Counted from the stretch's first letter, positions 45,687-55,063 are shown. The stretch: DNA of 64,000 bases from Kitasatospora sp052076145 (GCF_052076145.1 NZ_CP197246.1:6014001-6078000); one strand, 5' to 3'. Notes: generated by a model from the letters alone, not told the origin. Numbers and translations are program-made.

Positions 45687-45712
45687 GACCGCCCGGAGCC
45701 TACGCCCGGACG

Positions 45713-47299
45713 CTACGCCCGGACGGGGTGAGCCCCGGGGGAGCAGAGCAGTGCCGCCCGCAGGTCCACCCGGTGTTCCAGGTGGGCCAGGCTGCGGCCG
45801 GTGAGCTCCTCGATCCGGCGGATCCGGTAGTGCACGGTGTTGACGTGGATGTGCAGCGCCTCGGCCGTCCGCGCCCATGAGCCGTCGTGGTCCAGGAAGG
45901 CGCCGAGGGTGCCGAGCAGCGAGACGGCGTTCTCCCGGTCGTGGTCGGCCAGCGGCGCCAGCAGGCGGGTGTGGAAGGCGCCCGTCACCTCGGCGGGCAG
46001 CCCCCGCAGCAGCGCCGCCAGCGAGCTGAGCTCGCCGCTGCTCCCGACCGCGCCGTCCCCCTCCCGAGCCCCGGTGCCGGACCCGGACCCGGACCCGGAC
46101 CCGGCCCCAGTGCCGACCCCCGACCCCGCCTCCAGCGCGTACGAGGCCTGCACCAGGGCGCCCCGCAGCGCCTCGGCCACCGGCGCCACGGCCGGGCCGA
46201 CCCCGGCCCGCAGCCGCCGCCGTCCGGTCAGCTTCCGCTGGAGGCCCGGCCAGGCCGGCCGCAGCGCCGCCGTCACGGCCGCCGCCGGGGCGGCGACCAG
46301 GGCGGTCGCGCCCCCCGTGCCGTCCGGCCCGGCCGCGAACGGCGCGCCGACCCGGTGCAGTGCCTCGGCGAGTGCCGCCGCCGCCCATCCGGAGCCCCCC
46401 GAGCCGTCCAGCCCTCCGGCGCCGTCGATCCGCGCCGTGACGGGTACCAGTGGCTGGTCCGAGGGCAGCCCGCAGGCGGTGAGCGCGTCCGCCAGGCCCG
46501 GCCCGTCCTGCGCCAGCAGCTCGACCAGTCGCGCCGTGCTCTGCCGCTGCGCGGCCGCCCCCGCCCGGATCCGGGTGGCCAGCGGGCCGAGCAGCTCGGC
46601 CAGCCCGTGCAGCACGGCGGAGGCCGCCGGGCCGGGCTCGGTGTGCGGCTGGAGCAGCCAGCCGTCGAACGGTGTGTCCCCCTGCGGCCCGACCGGCACC
46701 GCCCCCCGGGGCGCGCGCCCTCCCGTACCGGCCTCGGCGCCGGTCGAGCAGCCCAGCACCCGCCCGCTCACGGTGACGACCGAGCAGTCCGGCACCCCGA
46801 GCCGGGCCACCGCGTGGGCCAGCACCTGGTCGAGCGGGGTCTCGGCGTGCAGCAGCGCCAGAAGCTCCCGGCGGGCCGCCTCCGGGAGCGCCGCGACGCC
46901 CTCCGAGCTGCTCTGGAGGCCGCCCCAGAGCCGGAGGTAGACCCGGTCGGTGACCGCGCGGAAGCTGGTGCCGGGCGGCACGGAGAGCAGCGGGATGCCG
47001 TGGGTGCGGCAGGCGTCGACCAGGCTCTCCGGCACGGTGCCGTGGGTGCCCTCGCCCGCGAGCAGGGCGGCGACCCCGGCGCTGCGCAGTGAGGTGGCGA
47101 AGCGCAGCGCCGCCGAGTTCTCGTCGGGCTGCCACCAGACCAGGCCGCTCAGTACGAGTTCGCCGGGCTGGAGGTAGCGGGCCGGGTCCTGGAGGTCGGT
47201 GGAGGTTACTCCGGTGACCTGGCGGCCCAGCAGGTCGGATGTACCCCAGGCCAGTCCGATGTGGAGGCCGTCCAGCCCCAGCAGATCACCGACGATCAT
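45713..47299 (-). CDS. PucR family transcriptional regulator
   Basis: 528 residues. N-terminal PucR domain about 1-130 (MIVGDLLGLDGLHIGLAWGT, PGELVLSGLVWWQPDENSAA), a GGDEF-like middle about 245-360, and the C-terminal HTH_30 domain AFLDHDGSWARTAEALHIHV then NTVHYRIRRIEELTGRSLAH. A Gly/Ser/Thr linker about 388-406 is encoded by four CCGGAC hexamers (46077-46100). PucR proteins activate purine, amino-acid or alcohol use. No obvious target is adjacent; the divergent neighbour is the molybdopterin-domain gene 339 bases away. Confidence 0.92.
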   Translation of the reverse strand: MIVGDLLGLDGLHIGLAWGTSDLLGRQVTGVTSTDLQDPARYLQPGELVLSGLVWWQPDENSAALRFATSLRSAGVAALLAGEGTHGTVPESLVDACRTHGIPLLSVPPGTSFRAVTDRVYLRLWGGLQSSSEGVAALPEAARRELLALLHAETPLDQVLAHAVARLGVPDCSVVTVSGRVLGCSTGAEAGTGGRAPRGAVPVGPQGDTPFDGWLLQPHTEPGPAASAVLHGLAELLGPLATRIRAGAAAQRQSTARLVELLAQDGPGLADALTACGLPSDQPLVPVTARIDGAGGLDGSGGSGWAAAALAEALHRVGAPFAAGPDGTGGATALVAAPAAAVTAALRPAWPGLQRKLTGRRRLRAGVGPAVAPVAEALRGALVQASYALEAGSGVGTGAGSGSGSGSGTGAREGDGAVGSSGELSSLAALLRGLPAEVTGAFHTRLLAPLADHDRENAVSLLGTLGAFLDHDGSWARTAEALHIHVNTVHYRIRRIEELTGRSLAHLEHRVDLRAALLCSPGAHPVRA

Positions 47300-47637
47300 G
47301 TCTCGCTCCTTGTGCTCCGCGCCGGTCCTACCTCTCGCTGAAGCGAGGGCAAGGTGCGCTCTGGCATCGTAAATGCAAGAGCAGAGTGCCTCGATCCCTC
47401 TTGTTTGATCGCCCAGTCAAGGCCGCCCCACCTGGTGTTCTGCGCCAGTCGTACGCCCAGTTGCGCCGTGATCCGCCCGGTGCCTTCACGGGCGGCAGAT
47501 GCAAGGTGTGTAGTGGTTGATCCATCGCAAGTACTGCTGAAATTAGATGTTCAGCCAGCAAGTGCGAGTGGCGTGGGTCGCTCTCGGGTACCACCAATCC
47601 GGCGCCGCAGCCCAGCGGCCCGGGAAGGGGCAGCCAG
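47300..47637. other. 338-bp gene-free divergent region
   Basis: Between the divergent pucR and molybdopterin-domain genes. It holds a small hairpin CTCGCT-ga-AGCGAG near the pucR side (about 47337-47350), AT-richer stretches at about 47360-47410 and 47525-47550 that could be the two promoters (for example TTGATC at 47517 with TTAGAT downstream, spacing not ideal), and no open frame I would support. Confidence 0.5.
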
Positions 47638-48087
47638 ATGACCGGAACAGCCGTCGGAGCGTCGGCCGTACTGTTCCACGGCCGGTTCGACCACCCGGTC
47701 GAGCTGACGGTAGAACAGCTCCGCGCCCTGCCCGCCCGCCGGGTCGAGGTGAGCTTCGACTGCCTCGGCAGCGGGATGCAGCGGCACACCTTCGACGGCC
47801 CGTTGCTCTGGGACGTGCTGCGTGCCAGCCACCCCCTGGTCGACCTGGCGACCCGTAAGCAGCGCCTGCGCCACCTGCTCGCGGTGACCGGCGCCGACGG
47901 CCATCTCGCGGTGGTCTCCTGGGCGGAGGTCGACCCGGATTTCGGCGGCCAGCAGATCCTGCTCGCCACCGCGATCGACGGCCGCCCCCTCGACGCCGAC
48001 GGGCCCCAGCTCGTCATCCCCGCCGACGCCTGCGGCGCCCGCTACGTCAGCGGCATCACGGCCGTCCGCCTGACGGTGCTGGAGTAG
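47638..48087 (+). CDS. Stand-alone oxidoreductase molybdopterin-binding-like domain protein
   Basis: 149 residues. FHGRFDHPVELTVEQLRALP, RVEVSFDCLGSGMQRHTFDG, PLLWDVLRASHP and VIPADACGARYVSGITAVRL match the sulfite-oxidase-type molybdopterin domain (SUOX fold), but only this short domain is present, with no signal peptide, heme or dimerisation part. It may bind a pterin or be a non-catalytic relative. The Mop/TOBE protein follows convergently, which supports a molybdenum link. Confidence 0.72.
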   Translation: MTGTAVGASAVLFHGRFDHPVELTVEQLRALPARRVEVSFDCLGSGMQRHTFDGPLLWDVLRASHPLVDLATRKQRLRHLLAVTGADGHLAVVSWAEVDPDFGGQQILLATAIDGRPLDADGPQLVIPADACGARYVSGITAVRLTVLE

Positions 48088-48100
48088 GGGCGCACGGGCC

Positions 48101-48126
48101 GGGGCGCACGGGCCGGCGCGCGCCCC
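48101..48126. terminator. Possible convergent terminator
   Basis: GGGGCGC (48101-48107) pairs with GCGCCCC (48120-48126) between the molybdopterin-domain gene and the TOBE gene. Confidence 0.4.
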
Positions 48127-48147
48127 TGGCGAGCCTGCGCGGAGCGC

Positions 48148-48567
48148 CTAGGCGGTGGCGAGCGAGATCTCGGTCGACTTGATCAGGGCGACCACCGGGG
48201 TGCCCGCTGCCAGGTTGAGGTCGGTGGCGGCGTCGGCGGTGATGGCCGCCGTCAGCTCGCCGCCGTCGACGGAGACCTTCACCCCGGCCATCGCGCCGCC
48301 GGTGGCGACCTCGCTGACCGTGCCGGGGATCTGGTTGCGGATGCTCAGGCCGGCGACGGGGCCGGTGGCGAGCGCGACCTCGGTCGACTTCACCAGGGCG
48401 CGGACGGCGCCGCCCTCGTGCAGACCGAGCTCCTTGACGGCGTCCAGCGTCACGGCGGCGGTGAGCTCGACGCCGCTCGCCAGCCGGACCTTGACGGTGG
48501 CCATGACTTCGCCGGTGGTGACGGCGGCGACGGTGCCGGGGAGCTGGTTGCGGATGCTCAGGCTCAT
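48148..48567 (-). CDS. Di-Mop (TOBE x2) molybdate-binding protein
   Basis: 139 residues made of two tandem TOBE/Mop domains. Each starts (M/L)SIRNQ(L/I)PGTV (residues 2-11 and about 74-83) and ends ALVKSTEVALATG or ALIKSTEISLATA, the strands that form the molybdate sites in oligomers. It stores or buffers molybdate/tungstate in the cytoplasm. GGGAGG stands 6 bases before ATG 48567. AT-rich promoter DNA and a palindrome lie upstream. Confidence 0.92.
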   Translation of the reverse strand: MSLSIRNQLPGTVAAVTTGEVMATVKVRLASGVELTAAVTLDAVKELGLHEGGAVRALVKSTEVALATGPVAGLSIRNQIPGTVSEVATGGAMAGVKVSVDGGELTAAITADAATDLNLAAGTPVVALIKSTEISLATA

Positions 48568-48597
48568 GATGGGCCTCCCTGTATAATTTTCACATTG

Positions 48598-48613
48598 CGG
48601 AAACAATTTTCCG
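48598..48613. promoter_or_regulatory. Palindromic operator in the Mop promoter
   Basis: CGGAAA-CAAT-TTTCCG, a perfect 6-4-6 inverted repeat, 31 bases upstream of the Mop start and just upstream of a TTATAC-like -10 on the minus strand. A repressor site is likely; whether molybdate-responsive is unknown. Confidence 0.5.
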
Positions 48614-48718
48614 AAACTGTCCTCACGCTCACTCTAGCCACGGAATCTCCGCAGTTCAGAAGCCCTGTGGCAGCTGCGGGCCGACGCGCCGTACCTCCCT
48701 GGCGAATGCGGGGAGGCG

Positions 48719-49807
48719 TCAGTCCAGCACCGCCGCCCGGACGCAGAGCACGTCCGGCAGGTGCGAGCTGAGCAGCGTCCAGCTGTCCCCGTCGTCCGCA
48801 CTGCCGTACACCTCGCCGTTGCGGTTGCCGAAGTACACCCCGGCCGGGTCGCCGTCGTCGGTGCAGAGCGCGTCCCGCAGCACGACCCCGTAGTGGTCCT
48901 CGTCCGGCAGCCCGGCCGAGAGCGGGTGCCAGCTGGCGCCCGCGTCCTGCGTCCGGTAGACCCGGCAGCGGCGGCCGACCGGGAGCCGGGCGTAGTCGGC
49001 GTCGAGCGGGAAGAGGTAGGCGGTGCCGCTCCTGCGGGGGTGGGTGGCGATGCTGAAGCCGAAGGTCGCGGGCAGGTCGGAGCCGATGTCCTGCCAGTGC
49101 GCGCCGCCGTCGTCGCTGCGGTAGACCCCGCCGTGGTTCTGCAGGTAGAGGCGGTCCCGGTCGGTCGGGTCGGCCGCGACCTTGTGCACGCACTGCCCGA
49201 ACTCCGGGTACTCGTCGGGCAGGAAGCTCGCCCGGATGCCCGCGTTGGCGGGCTGCCAGCTGTCGCCGCCGTCCGCCGTCCGGTAGACCCCGCCGGTCGA
49301 GACGGCGACCGTCACCGCCGAGGCGTCCCGCGCGTCGGTGAGGATGGTGTGCAGGCCCTGGCCGCCGAACCCGGCCGCCCAGTCGGCCCGTTGCGGGTGC
49401 GACCAGAGCGCCTCGTCCAGGGTGAAGCTCCGGCCCCCGTCGGTCGAGCGGAACAGCGCGGCGGGCTGCGTCCCCGCGTACACCACCCCGGGCGCCTCGG
49501 GGCCCGCCGGGTGCAGCTGCCAGACCCGCTCCAGCGAGGTGCCGGTGTGCTCGGGGAACTTCACGGCCGGCTGGGCGGGCTCCTGCCAGGTCTCGCCGAG
49601 GTCGTCCGAGTGCCAGACCGACGGCCCCCAGTGGCTGCTGTCGGCCCCGACCAGCAGCCTGGGCACCGGGCCACGGCGGTCGACGGCCACCGAGTACACC
49701 GCGTTCATCTGGAAGTGCGGCCCGGTGAACTCCCAGCGGGCCCGGTCCGGGCTGCGCCCCAGGAACAGACCCTTCTGCGTCCCGACCGCCAACAGCACCT
49801 CAGTCAT
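48719..49807 (-). CDS. BNR/Asp-box repeat beta-propeller protein
   Basis: 362 residues without signal peptide. At least five Asp-box motifs S-x-D-x-G-x-(S/T)-W/F are seen (HSDDLGETWQ, STDGGRSFT, TADGGDSWQ, SDDGGAHWQ, TQDAGASWH, SADDGDSWT), giving a sialidase-like propeller. The sialidase Arg triad and catalytic Tyr are not evident, so it is probably a binding or scaffold propeller rather than a sialidase. Substrate unknown. Confidence 0.85.
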   Translation of the reverse strand: MTEVLLAVGTQKGLFLGRSPDRARWEFTGPHFQMNAVYSVAVDRRGPVPRLLVGADSSHWGPSVWHSDDLGETWQEPAQPAVKFPEHTGTSLERVWQLHPAGPEAPGVVYAGTQPAALFRSTDGGRSFTLDEALWSHPQRADWAAGFGGQGLHTILTDARDASAVTVAVSTGGVYRTADGGDSWQPANAGIRASFLPDEYPEFGQCVHKVAADPTDRDRLYLQNHGGVYRSDDGGAHWQDIGSDLPATFGFSIATHPRRSGTAYLFPLDADYARLPVGRRCRVYRTQDAGASWHPLSAGLPDEDHYGVVLRDALCTDDGDPAGVYFGNRNGEVYGSADDGDSWTLLSSHLPDVLCVRAAVLD

Positions 49808-49902
49808 GGTCCATCACCACCTGCTCGGCAAGCAACGACCCCCGCCGCCAGCCTACGCACCCGGGGCCCAACCGGCGCGTACGTGAGCGGCGCGCCTGCC
49901 GG

Positions 49903-51318
49903 TCACCCCCGGAGGGCCTCCAGCAGCCGGAGCCAGACCTCGCTGATGGTCGGGTACGCGGGGACGGCGTGCCACAGCCGCGCCAGCGGCACCTCGCCGA
50001 CCACCGCCACCGTCGCGGAGTGCAGCAGCTCCGCGACCGCCGGGCCGACGAAGGTCGCGCCGACCACCACCTCGCGGTCGAGGTCCACCACCAGCCGGGC
50101 CCGGCCCCGGTAGTCGTCGCCGTAGAGCGAGGCCCCGGCGACCTGCCCGAGATCGTGGTCGACGGTACGGACCCGCAGGCCCGCCGCCTCCGCCCCGGCG
50201 GCGGTCAGCCCGACCGAGGCGGCCTCCGGCTCGGTGAAGACCACCTGAGGCGGGCCCGCGACATCGGCCGAGGCGGAGTGCGCACCCCAGCGGGCGGTGT
50301 CCAGCGGGGTGCCGAGGGCGCGCGCACCGATCGCCGCACCGGCGATCCGGGCCTGGTACTTGCCCTGATGGGTCATCAGCGCCCGGTGGTTGACGTCCCC
50401 GGCGGCATACAGCCAGCCGCCCGGGACGCCGTTCACCAGGCAGCTGTCGTCGGTCTCCAGCCAGGAGCCGGGGGCCAGGCCCAGGCTCTCCAGGCCGATG
50501 TCGTCGGTGCGCGGCGCCCGGCCGGTCGCGTACAGCACCTCGTCGGCCTCCAGCAGCTCACCGCCGTCCAGGGTGAGCGTGACGGGCCCGTCGCGGTGCA
50601 GGGCGGTGACGCCGGTGCCGAGCCGCACCGTCACCCCGGCCTCGGCCAGCCCGGCGGCGACGAGCTCGCCCGCGAAGGGTTCCATCCGGGGGAGCAGGCC
50701 CTTGCCCCGGACCAGCAGGGTGACCTCGGAGCCCAGGGCCCGCCAGGCGGCGGCCATCTCGACCGCGACCACCCCGCCGCCGACGACGGCCAGCCGGCGC
50801 GGCACGACGGCGGAGCTGGTCGCGTCGCGGCTGGTCCAGGGGTGCGCCTCGGCCAGCCCGGGGACGTGCGGCAGGGCCGGGCGGCTGCCGGTGCAGACGG
50901 CGACGGCGTGCCGCGCGGTGAGCAGCCGCTCGCCGTCCACCAGCACGGCCCGCTCACCGGCCAGCCGGCCGTGGCCCCGGACCAGGTCGATTCCGGTGGA
51001 GCGGAGCCACTCGACCTGGCCGTCGTCGTGCCAGTGCGAGGTGAACTCGTCCCGCCGGGCCAGCACGGCGGCGGTGTCCAGCCCGCCCGTGACGGCCTGC
51101 TTGGCGCCCGGCAGCGCGCGGGCGTGGGCGAGCGCGGCAGCGGGCCGCAGCAGCGCCTTGCTCGGCATGCAGGCCCAGTACGAGCACTCGCCGCCGACGA
51201 GCTGGCTCTCCACCACCACCGTGCTCAGCCCGGCCGCCTTCGCCCGGTCGGCGAGGTTCTCACCGGTCGGGCCGGCGCCGAGCACCACCACGTCGTAACT
51301 CTCGGGCTGGGGGCTCAT
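49903..51318 (-). CDS. Dihydrolipoyl-dehydrogenase-like NAD(P)/FAD disulfide oxidoreductase
   Basis: 471 residues from ATG 51318. FAD loop YDVVVLGAGPTGENLADRAK; redox disulfide in VGGECSYWACMPSKALLRPA (C-x4-C); NAD loop RRLAVVGGGVVAVEMAAAWR; GWLYAAGDVN; and the C-terminal dimer-interface His of the active site in LWHAVPAYPTISEVW. The residues between the two Cys (SYWA rather than LNVG) and the HAVPAYP form mark the mycothione/mercuric-reductase-like branch of unassigned enzymes, not the complex-bound Lpd. Confidence 0.88.
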   Translation of the reverse strand: MSPQPESYDVVVLGAGPTGENLADRAKAAGLSTVVVESQLVGGECSYWACMPSKALLRPAAALAHARALPGAKQAVTGGLDTAAVLARRDEFTSHWHDDGQVEWLRSTGIDLVRGHGRLAGERAVLVDGERLLTARHAVAVCTGSRPALPHVPGLAEAHPWTSRDATSSAVVPRRLAVVGGGVVAVEMAAAWRALGSEVTLLVRGKGLLPRMEPFAGELVAAGLAEAGVTVRLGTGVTALHRDGPVTLTLDGGELLEADEVLYATGRAPRTDDIGLESLGLAPGSWLETDDSCLVNGVPGGWLYAAGDVNHRALMTHQGKYQARIAGAAIGARALGTPLDTARWGAHSASADVAGPPQVVFTEPEAASVGLTAAGAEAAGLRVRTVDHDLGQVAGASLYGDDYRGRARLVVDLDREVVVGATFVGPAVAELLHSATVAVVGEVPLARLWHAVPAYPTISEVWLRLLEALRG

Positions 51319-51432
51319 GACTCTCGCTCTCGCTCGACGACGCCTACGACCGGCACCATCCTCCGACGGCCCGCAGGCTCCACCAAGACCCGCCACGCAC
51401 GAACTTCAGCGCGCGCAGCCCCCGGGGCGCCG

Positions 51433-52947
51433 TCAGATCACCGCCGGCGCCAGCTCGTCCAGGTCCGGCCGCTCCGGCCCGGCACCCTGCATCAGCCGCT
51501 GCGGGCGGCGCACCAGCAGGTAGCCGACCCCGGCGAGGGTGACCAGGCCGACGCCCAGCAGCGCGGCCCAGACCTGGTACCAGGGGGCGCCGGGCGGGGC
51601 GAGGATGGTGCGCGGCCAGCAGATGTTGACGACCTCCAGGCCGGTCCAGAGCACCGCCAGCGCGTTCAGCGGCGTGCCCCAGTGCCCGTACGAGACCTCC
51701 CCGGCGGGCCGCCAGGTGCCGCGCAGGCGGGCGATCAGGGCGGCCAGGGTGAGCAGGAAGAACGGGAGGAAGGTCGCGGCGGTGCCGAAGGTGATCAGGC
51801 TGCCGATCGCGGTGGCCTTCAGGCCGAGCGGCAGGGCGGCGCAGCTGACCAGTGTCGCGGCGACGAGGCCGCCGATCGGGGCCTTGTGCCGGTTGACCTT
51901 GCGGACCTGGCGGGAGAACGGGAAGACGCCGTCCCGGGCGAGCGAGTAGAGGCCGCGCGCGGCGCCGCCCTGGGAGGCCATCAGGCAGGCGGTGAAGCTG
52001 ATCAGCACGACGATCACGAAGGGCTTGTCGGCCCAGCCGCCGAGGCCGGTGGTGACGGCGGTGGTGACGGGGTCGAGATCGGTGCCCGCGACGACGGCGG
52101 CCGGGTCCGGGTGGGCCAGCGCGACGGAGACGGCGTTCAGGACGACCACGGCGCCGACGCTGAGCAGGGCCCAGCGCATCGCCCTGGGCACCTGGCGGGC
52201 GGCGTCCTTGGTCTCCTCGGCGGTGGACACGCAGGCGTCGAAGCCGATGAACGCCCAGCCGCCGACGGCGACGACGGCGAGGAAGGACATCAGGCCGCCG
52301 GTGCCGGTGGTGGCGGGCGCGTCCAGGGTGTCGGTGAGCAGCGAGAGCCCGTGCACCCGGAAGAACAGCAGCAGCGCGAGCCCGACGCCGACCGAGGCGA
52401 CCGCCTCGGCCGCGATGCCGAGCGAGACGAACCAGCGCAGCAGGTTGATCCCGTACGCGTTGACCAGGGTGCAGAAGACCATGAACGCGGCGGAGACGAG
52501 CACCAGCTGGGTGGGCGTCGGGGTCAGGCCGAAGAGCGCGAAGAACCAGGGCGAGGCCAGGTACGCGACGGTGGTGTTGGCGAACATCACCGCGAACTGC
52601 CACATCCAGCCGCTCAGCCAGGCGAACACCGGCCCGGCGAGCCGGCGGCTCCACTGGTACGCGCCGCCCGCCAGCGGCCACTGCGAGGCCAGCTCGGAGT
52701 AGACGCAGACCACCAGCATCTGCCCGAGCAGGCAGACCGGCAGGGCCCAGACCCAGGCGCCGCCGTAGATGCTCATGCCGAGCTGGGCGACGGCGTAGAG
52801 GCCGACGACGGGGGAGACGACGGCGAAGCCCATCGAGATGTTGCCGAGCACGCCGAGGCTGCGGCGCAGCTCCTGGCGGTAGCCGAGGGCGGCGAGGCGG
52901 TCGGCGTCGCCCGCCGCGTTCTGCGGTCGGTCGGGAGCAGTCGTCAT
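51433..52947 (-). CDS. APC superfamily amino-acid permease
   Basis: 504 residues with 12 hydrophobic helices. LRRSLGVLGNISMGFAVVSP, SELASQWPLAGGAYQWSRRL and GFDACVSTAEETKDAARQVP are hallmarks of the BAT1/GABA-permease-like branch. It imports an amino acid or choline-like solute with proton or sodium. A perfect ACTAAC-TTT-GTTAGT operator lies 48-62 bases upstream. Confidence 0.93.
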   Translation of the reverse strand: MTTAPDRPQNAAGDADRLAALGYRQELRRSLGVLGNISMGFAVVSPVVGLYAVAQLGMSIYGGAWVWALPVCLLGQMLVVCVYSELASQWPLAGGAYQWSRRLAGPVFAWLSGWMWQFAVMFANTTVAYLASPWFFALFGLTPTPTQLVLVSAAFMVFCTLVNAYGINLLRWFVSLGIAAEAVASVGVGLALLLFFRVHGLSLLTDTLDAPATTGTGGLMSFLAVVAVGGWAFIGFDACVSTAEETKDAARQVPRAMRWALLSVGAVVVLNAVSVALAHPDPAAVVAGTDLDPVTTAVTTGLGGWADKPFVIVVLISFTACLMASQGGAARGLYSLARDGVFPFSRQVRKVNRHKAPIGGLVAATLVSCAALPLGLKATAIGSLITFGTAATFLPFFLLTLAALIARLRGTWRPAGEVSYGHWGTPLNALAVLWTGLEVVNICWPRTILAPPGAPWYQVWAALLGVGLVTLAGVGYLLVRRPQRLMQGAGPERPDLDELAPAVI

Positions 52948-52994
52948 GGCACGTCCACCTTCTTGCCGGCCCCCCGGCCTGGCCGTCGACTAAA

Positions 52995-53009
52995 ACTAAC
53001 TTTGTTAGT
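52995..53009. promoter_or_regulatory. TetR-type operator upstream of the permease
   Basis: ACTAAC-TTT-GTTAGT is a perfect inverted repeat in the AT-richest spot of the intergenic region; TAAC/GTTA arms are typical of TetR-family sites. The tetR at 55.2 kb might bind it or a distant regulator may. Confidence 0.55.
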
Positions 53010-53122
53010 CAGGGACCGTAGCGGTGCCCGGCCGGTAGCGGAAGGGGTCGAGATGCGACTGTTGCTTTTGGGGGGAGACGAGCCTCGGAGATCGCAGGGC
53101 CGAGCCGGTGGCGATCAGTGCA

Positions 53123-53148
53123 GGGTGCCGGATCCGGATCCGGCACCC
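53123..53148 (-). terminator. 26-bp perfect palindrome, terminator of the ABC exporter
   Basis: GGGTGCCGGATCC followed at once by its complement GGATCCGGCACCC, 7 bases after the ABC transporter stop on the minus strand. No other gene occupies 52948-53155. Confidence 0.75.
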
Positions 53149-53155
53149 CGCCCGG

Positions 53156-55063
53156 TTATGCCACCGCCTCGGCGCCCTCCGCGGTCCGGGTCACCGGGTG
53201 GCCCGGCTTGCTGAACTGGGTGCGGTACAGCTCCGCGTACCGCCCGGCTTCGGCGAGCAGCTCGTCGTGGGTGCCGCGTTCGACGATGTGCCCGCCCTCG
53301 ACGACGAGGATCTGGTCGGCGGCGTGGATGGTGGAGAGCCGGTGGGCGATGACGATGGCGGTGCGGCCGTCCAGTGCCTCCGCGAGGGCCTCCTGGACGG
53401 CCGCCTCGGAGGTGCTGTCCAGATGGGCGGTGGCCTCGTCGAGGATGACGACGCGCTGGCGGGCGAGGAGGAGCCGGGCGATGGTCATGCGCTGGCGCTC
53501 GCCGCCGGAGAGCCGGTAGCCGCGCTCGCCGACCACGGTGTCGAGCCCGTCGGGCAGCGAACGCACGAGGTCTTCGAGTCTGGCCCGGCGCAGCACGTCC
53601 CACAGTTCGTCCTCGCCGGCCTCGGGCCGGGCGAGCAGCAGGTTGGCGCGGACGGAGTCGTGGAAGAGGTGCCCGTCCTGGGTGACCATGCCCAGCGCCC
53701 CGGTCAGGGACGCGTGCGTCACGTCGCGTACGTCTGTGCCGCCGATGCGGACGGCGCCCTCGTCGGTGTCGTACAGGCGCGGCAGCAGCTGCGCGATGGT
53801 CGACTTGCCCGCCCCGGACGAGCCGACGAGCGCGATGGTCTGGCCGGGTTCGGCACGGAAGGAGATGCCGTGCAGGACTTCTGCGCCGCCCCGGGTGTCG
53901 AGCGTCGCGACCTCTTCGAGGGAGGCGAGGGAGACCTTGTCGGCGGACGGGTAGCCGAAGCGGACGTTCTCGAACTCCACGGACACGGGCCCGTCGGGGA
54001 CCTGCCGGGCGTCCGGCTTCTCCTCGATCAGCGGCTTCAGATCGAGTACTTCGAAGACCCGCTCGAAGGAGACCAGGGCGGTCATGACCTCCACGCGGGC
54101 CCCGGCGAGCGAAGTCAGCGGCGCGTACAGCCGGGTGAGGAGCAGGGCGAGCGAGACGACGGCGCCGGCCTGCAGGCTTCCGTCCAGCGCGAACCAGCCG
54201 CCGAGGCCGTAGACGAGTGCGAGCGCCAGCGCCGAGACGAGGGTGAGCGCGGTGATGAACGCCGACTGCGCCATGGCCGTGCGGACGCCGATGTCGCGCA
54301 CTCGGCGCGCTCGCGCCGCGAACTCGACCGACTCGTCGTCGGGGCGCCCGAACAGCTTCACCAGGGTCGCTCCGGGCGCGGAGAACCGTTCGGTCATCCG
54401 GGTACCCATCGCGGCGTTGAGGTTCGCGGCCTCGCGCTGGAGCCCCGCCATCCGGGTGCCCATGCGGCGGGCCGGGATGACGAACACCGGCAGCAGGACG
54501 AGCGCGAGCAGCGTGATCTGCCAGGACAGCGTGAGCATGACCGCGAGCGTGAGCAGCACCGTCACGATGTTGCCGACCACCCCGGAGAGCGTGTTGCTGA
54601 ACGCCCGCTGCGCGCCGATCACATCGTTGTTGAGGCGGCTGACGAGCGCGCCGGTGCGGGTGCGGGTGAAGAAGGCGACGGGCATCCGCTGGACGTGGTC
54701 GAAGACCGCCGTCCGCAGATCGAGGATGAGTCCTTCGCCGAGCGTCGCGGACAGCAAGCGGTTCAGCAGCCCGAGCGCGGCCTCGCCGACCGCGATCACC
54801 GCGATCAGCAGCGCGAGCCGTACGACGAGGCCGGAGTCCTTCCCCGACACGATGGCGTCCACGACACGTCCGGCGAGTACCGGCGTGGCCACCGCGAGCA
54901 GCGCGCCCGCCACGCTGAGCAGTACGAACTGGGCGATACGGCGGCGGTGCGGGCGCGCGAAGGCGCCGATCCGGCGCAGAGTCGCGCGGGTGAAGGGGCG
55001 GCTGTCCTGCTGCGCGTTCATGACGCTGTGCAGTTGCATCCAGGCTGTGGTTTCCATGCTCAT
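53156..55063 (-). CDS. ABC exporter, fused membrane and ATPase domains
   Basis: 635 residues from ATG 55063. Six-helix exporter membrane domain about 45-335 (FVLLSVAGALLAVATPVLAG), then NBD with Walker A LVGSSGAGKSTIAQLLPRLY, signature YRLSGGERQRMTIARLLL, Walker B RVVILDEATAHLD and H-loop VIAHRLSTIHAAD. It exports a lipid, peptide or drug as a homo- or heterodimer. Divergent from a TetR regulator, the usual pairing for drug efflux. A strong Shine-Dalgarno (GGGGAGG) is 15 bases upstream, a little far, so the start is not certain; another ATG lies at 55057. Confidence 0.92.
   Translation of the reverse strand: MSMETTAWMQLHSVMNAQQDSRPFTRATLRRIGAFARPHRRRIAQFVLLSVAGALLAVATPVLAGRVVDAIVSGKDSGLVVRLALLIAVIAVGEAALGLLNRLLSATLGEGLILDLRTAVFDHVQRMPVAFFTRTRTGALVSRLNNDVIGAQRAFSNTLSGVVGNIVTVLLTLAVMLTLSWQITLLALVLLPVFVIPARRMGTRMAGLQREAANLNAAMGTRMTERFSAPGATLVKLFGRPDDESVEFAARARRVRDIGVRTAMAQSAFITALTLVSALALALVYGLGGWFALDGSLQAGAVVSLALLLTRLYAPLTSLAGARVEVMTALVSFERVFEVLDLKPLIEEKPDARQVPDGPVSVEFENVRFGYPSADKVSLASLEEVATLDTRGGAEVLHGISFRAEPGQTIALVGSSGAGKSTIAQLLPRLYDTDEGAVRIGGTDVRDVTHASLTGALGMVTQDGHLFHDSVRANLLLARPEAGEDELWDVLRRARLEDLVRSLPDGLDTVVGERGYRLSGGERQRMTIARLLLARQRVVILDEATAHLDSTSEAAVQEALAEALDGRTAIVIAHRLSTIHAADQILVVEGGHIVERGTHDELLAEAGRYAELYRTQFSKPGHPVTRTAEGAEAVA

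Noticed and set aside
46077..46100. Four CCGGAC hexamers in pucR as a phase-variation tract
   Set aside because: Unit length is a multiple of three, so changes only lengthen a Gly/Ser linker. The same holds for the 9-bp repeat at 59856-59889.
53053..53156. Frame starting MRLLLLGGDEP, like the start of an NAD-dependent epimerase
   Set aside because: The resemblance stops after eight residues and the frame runs into the terminator palindrome and the ABC gene; chance or a tiny remnant at best.
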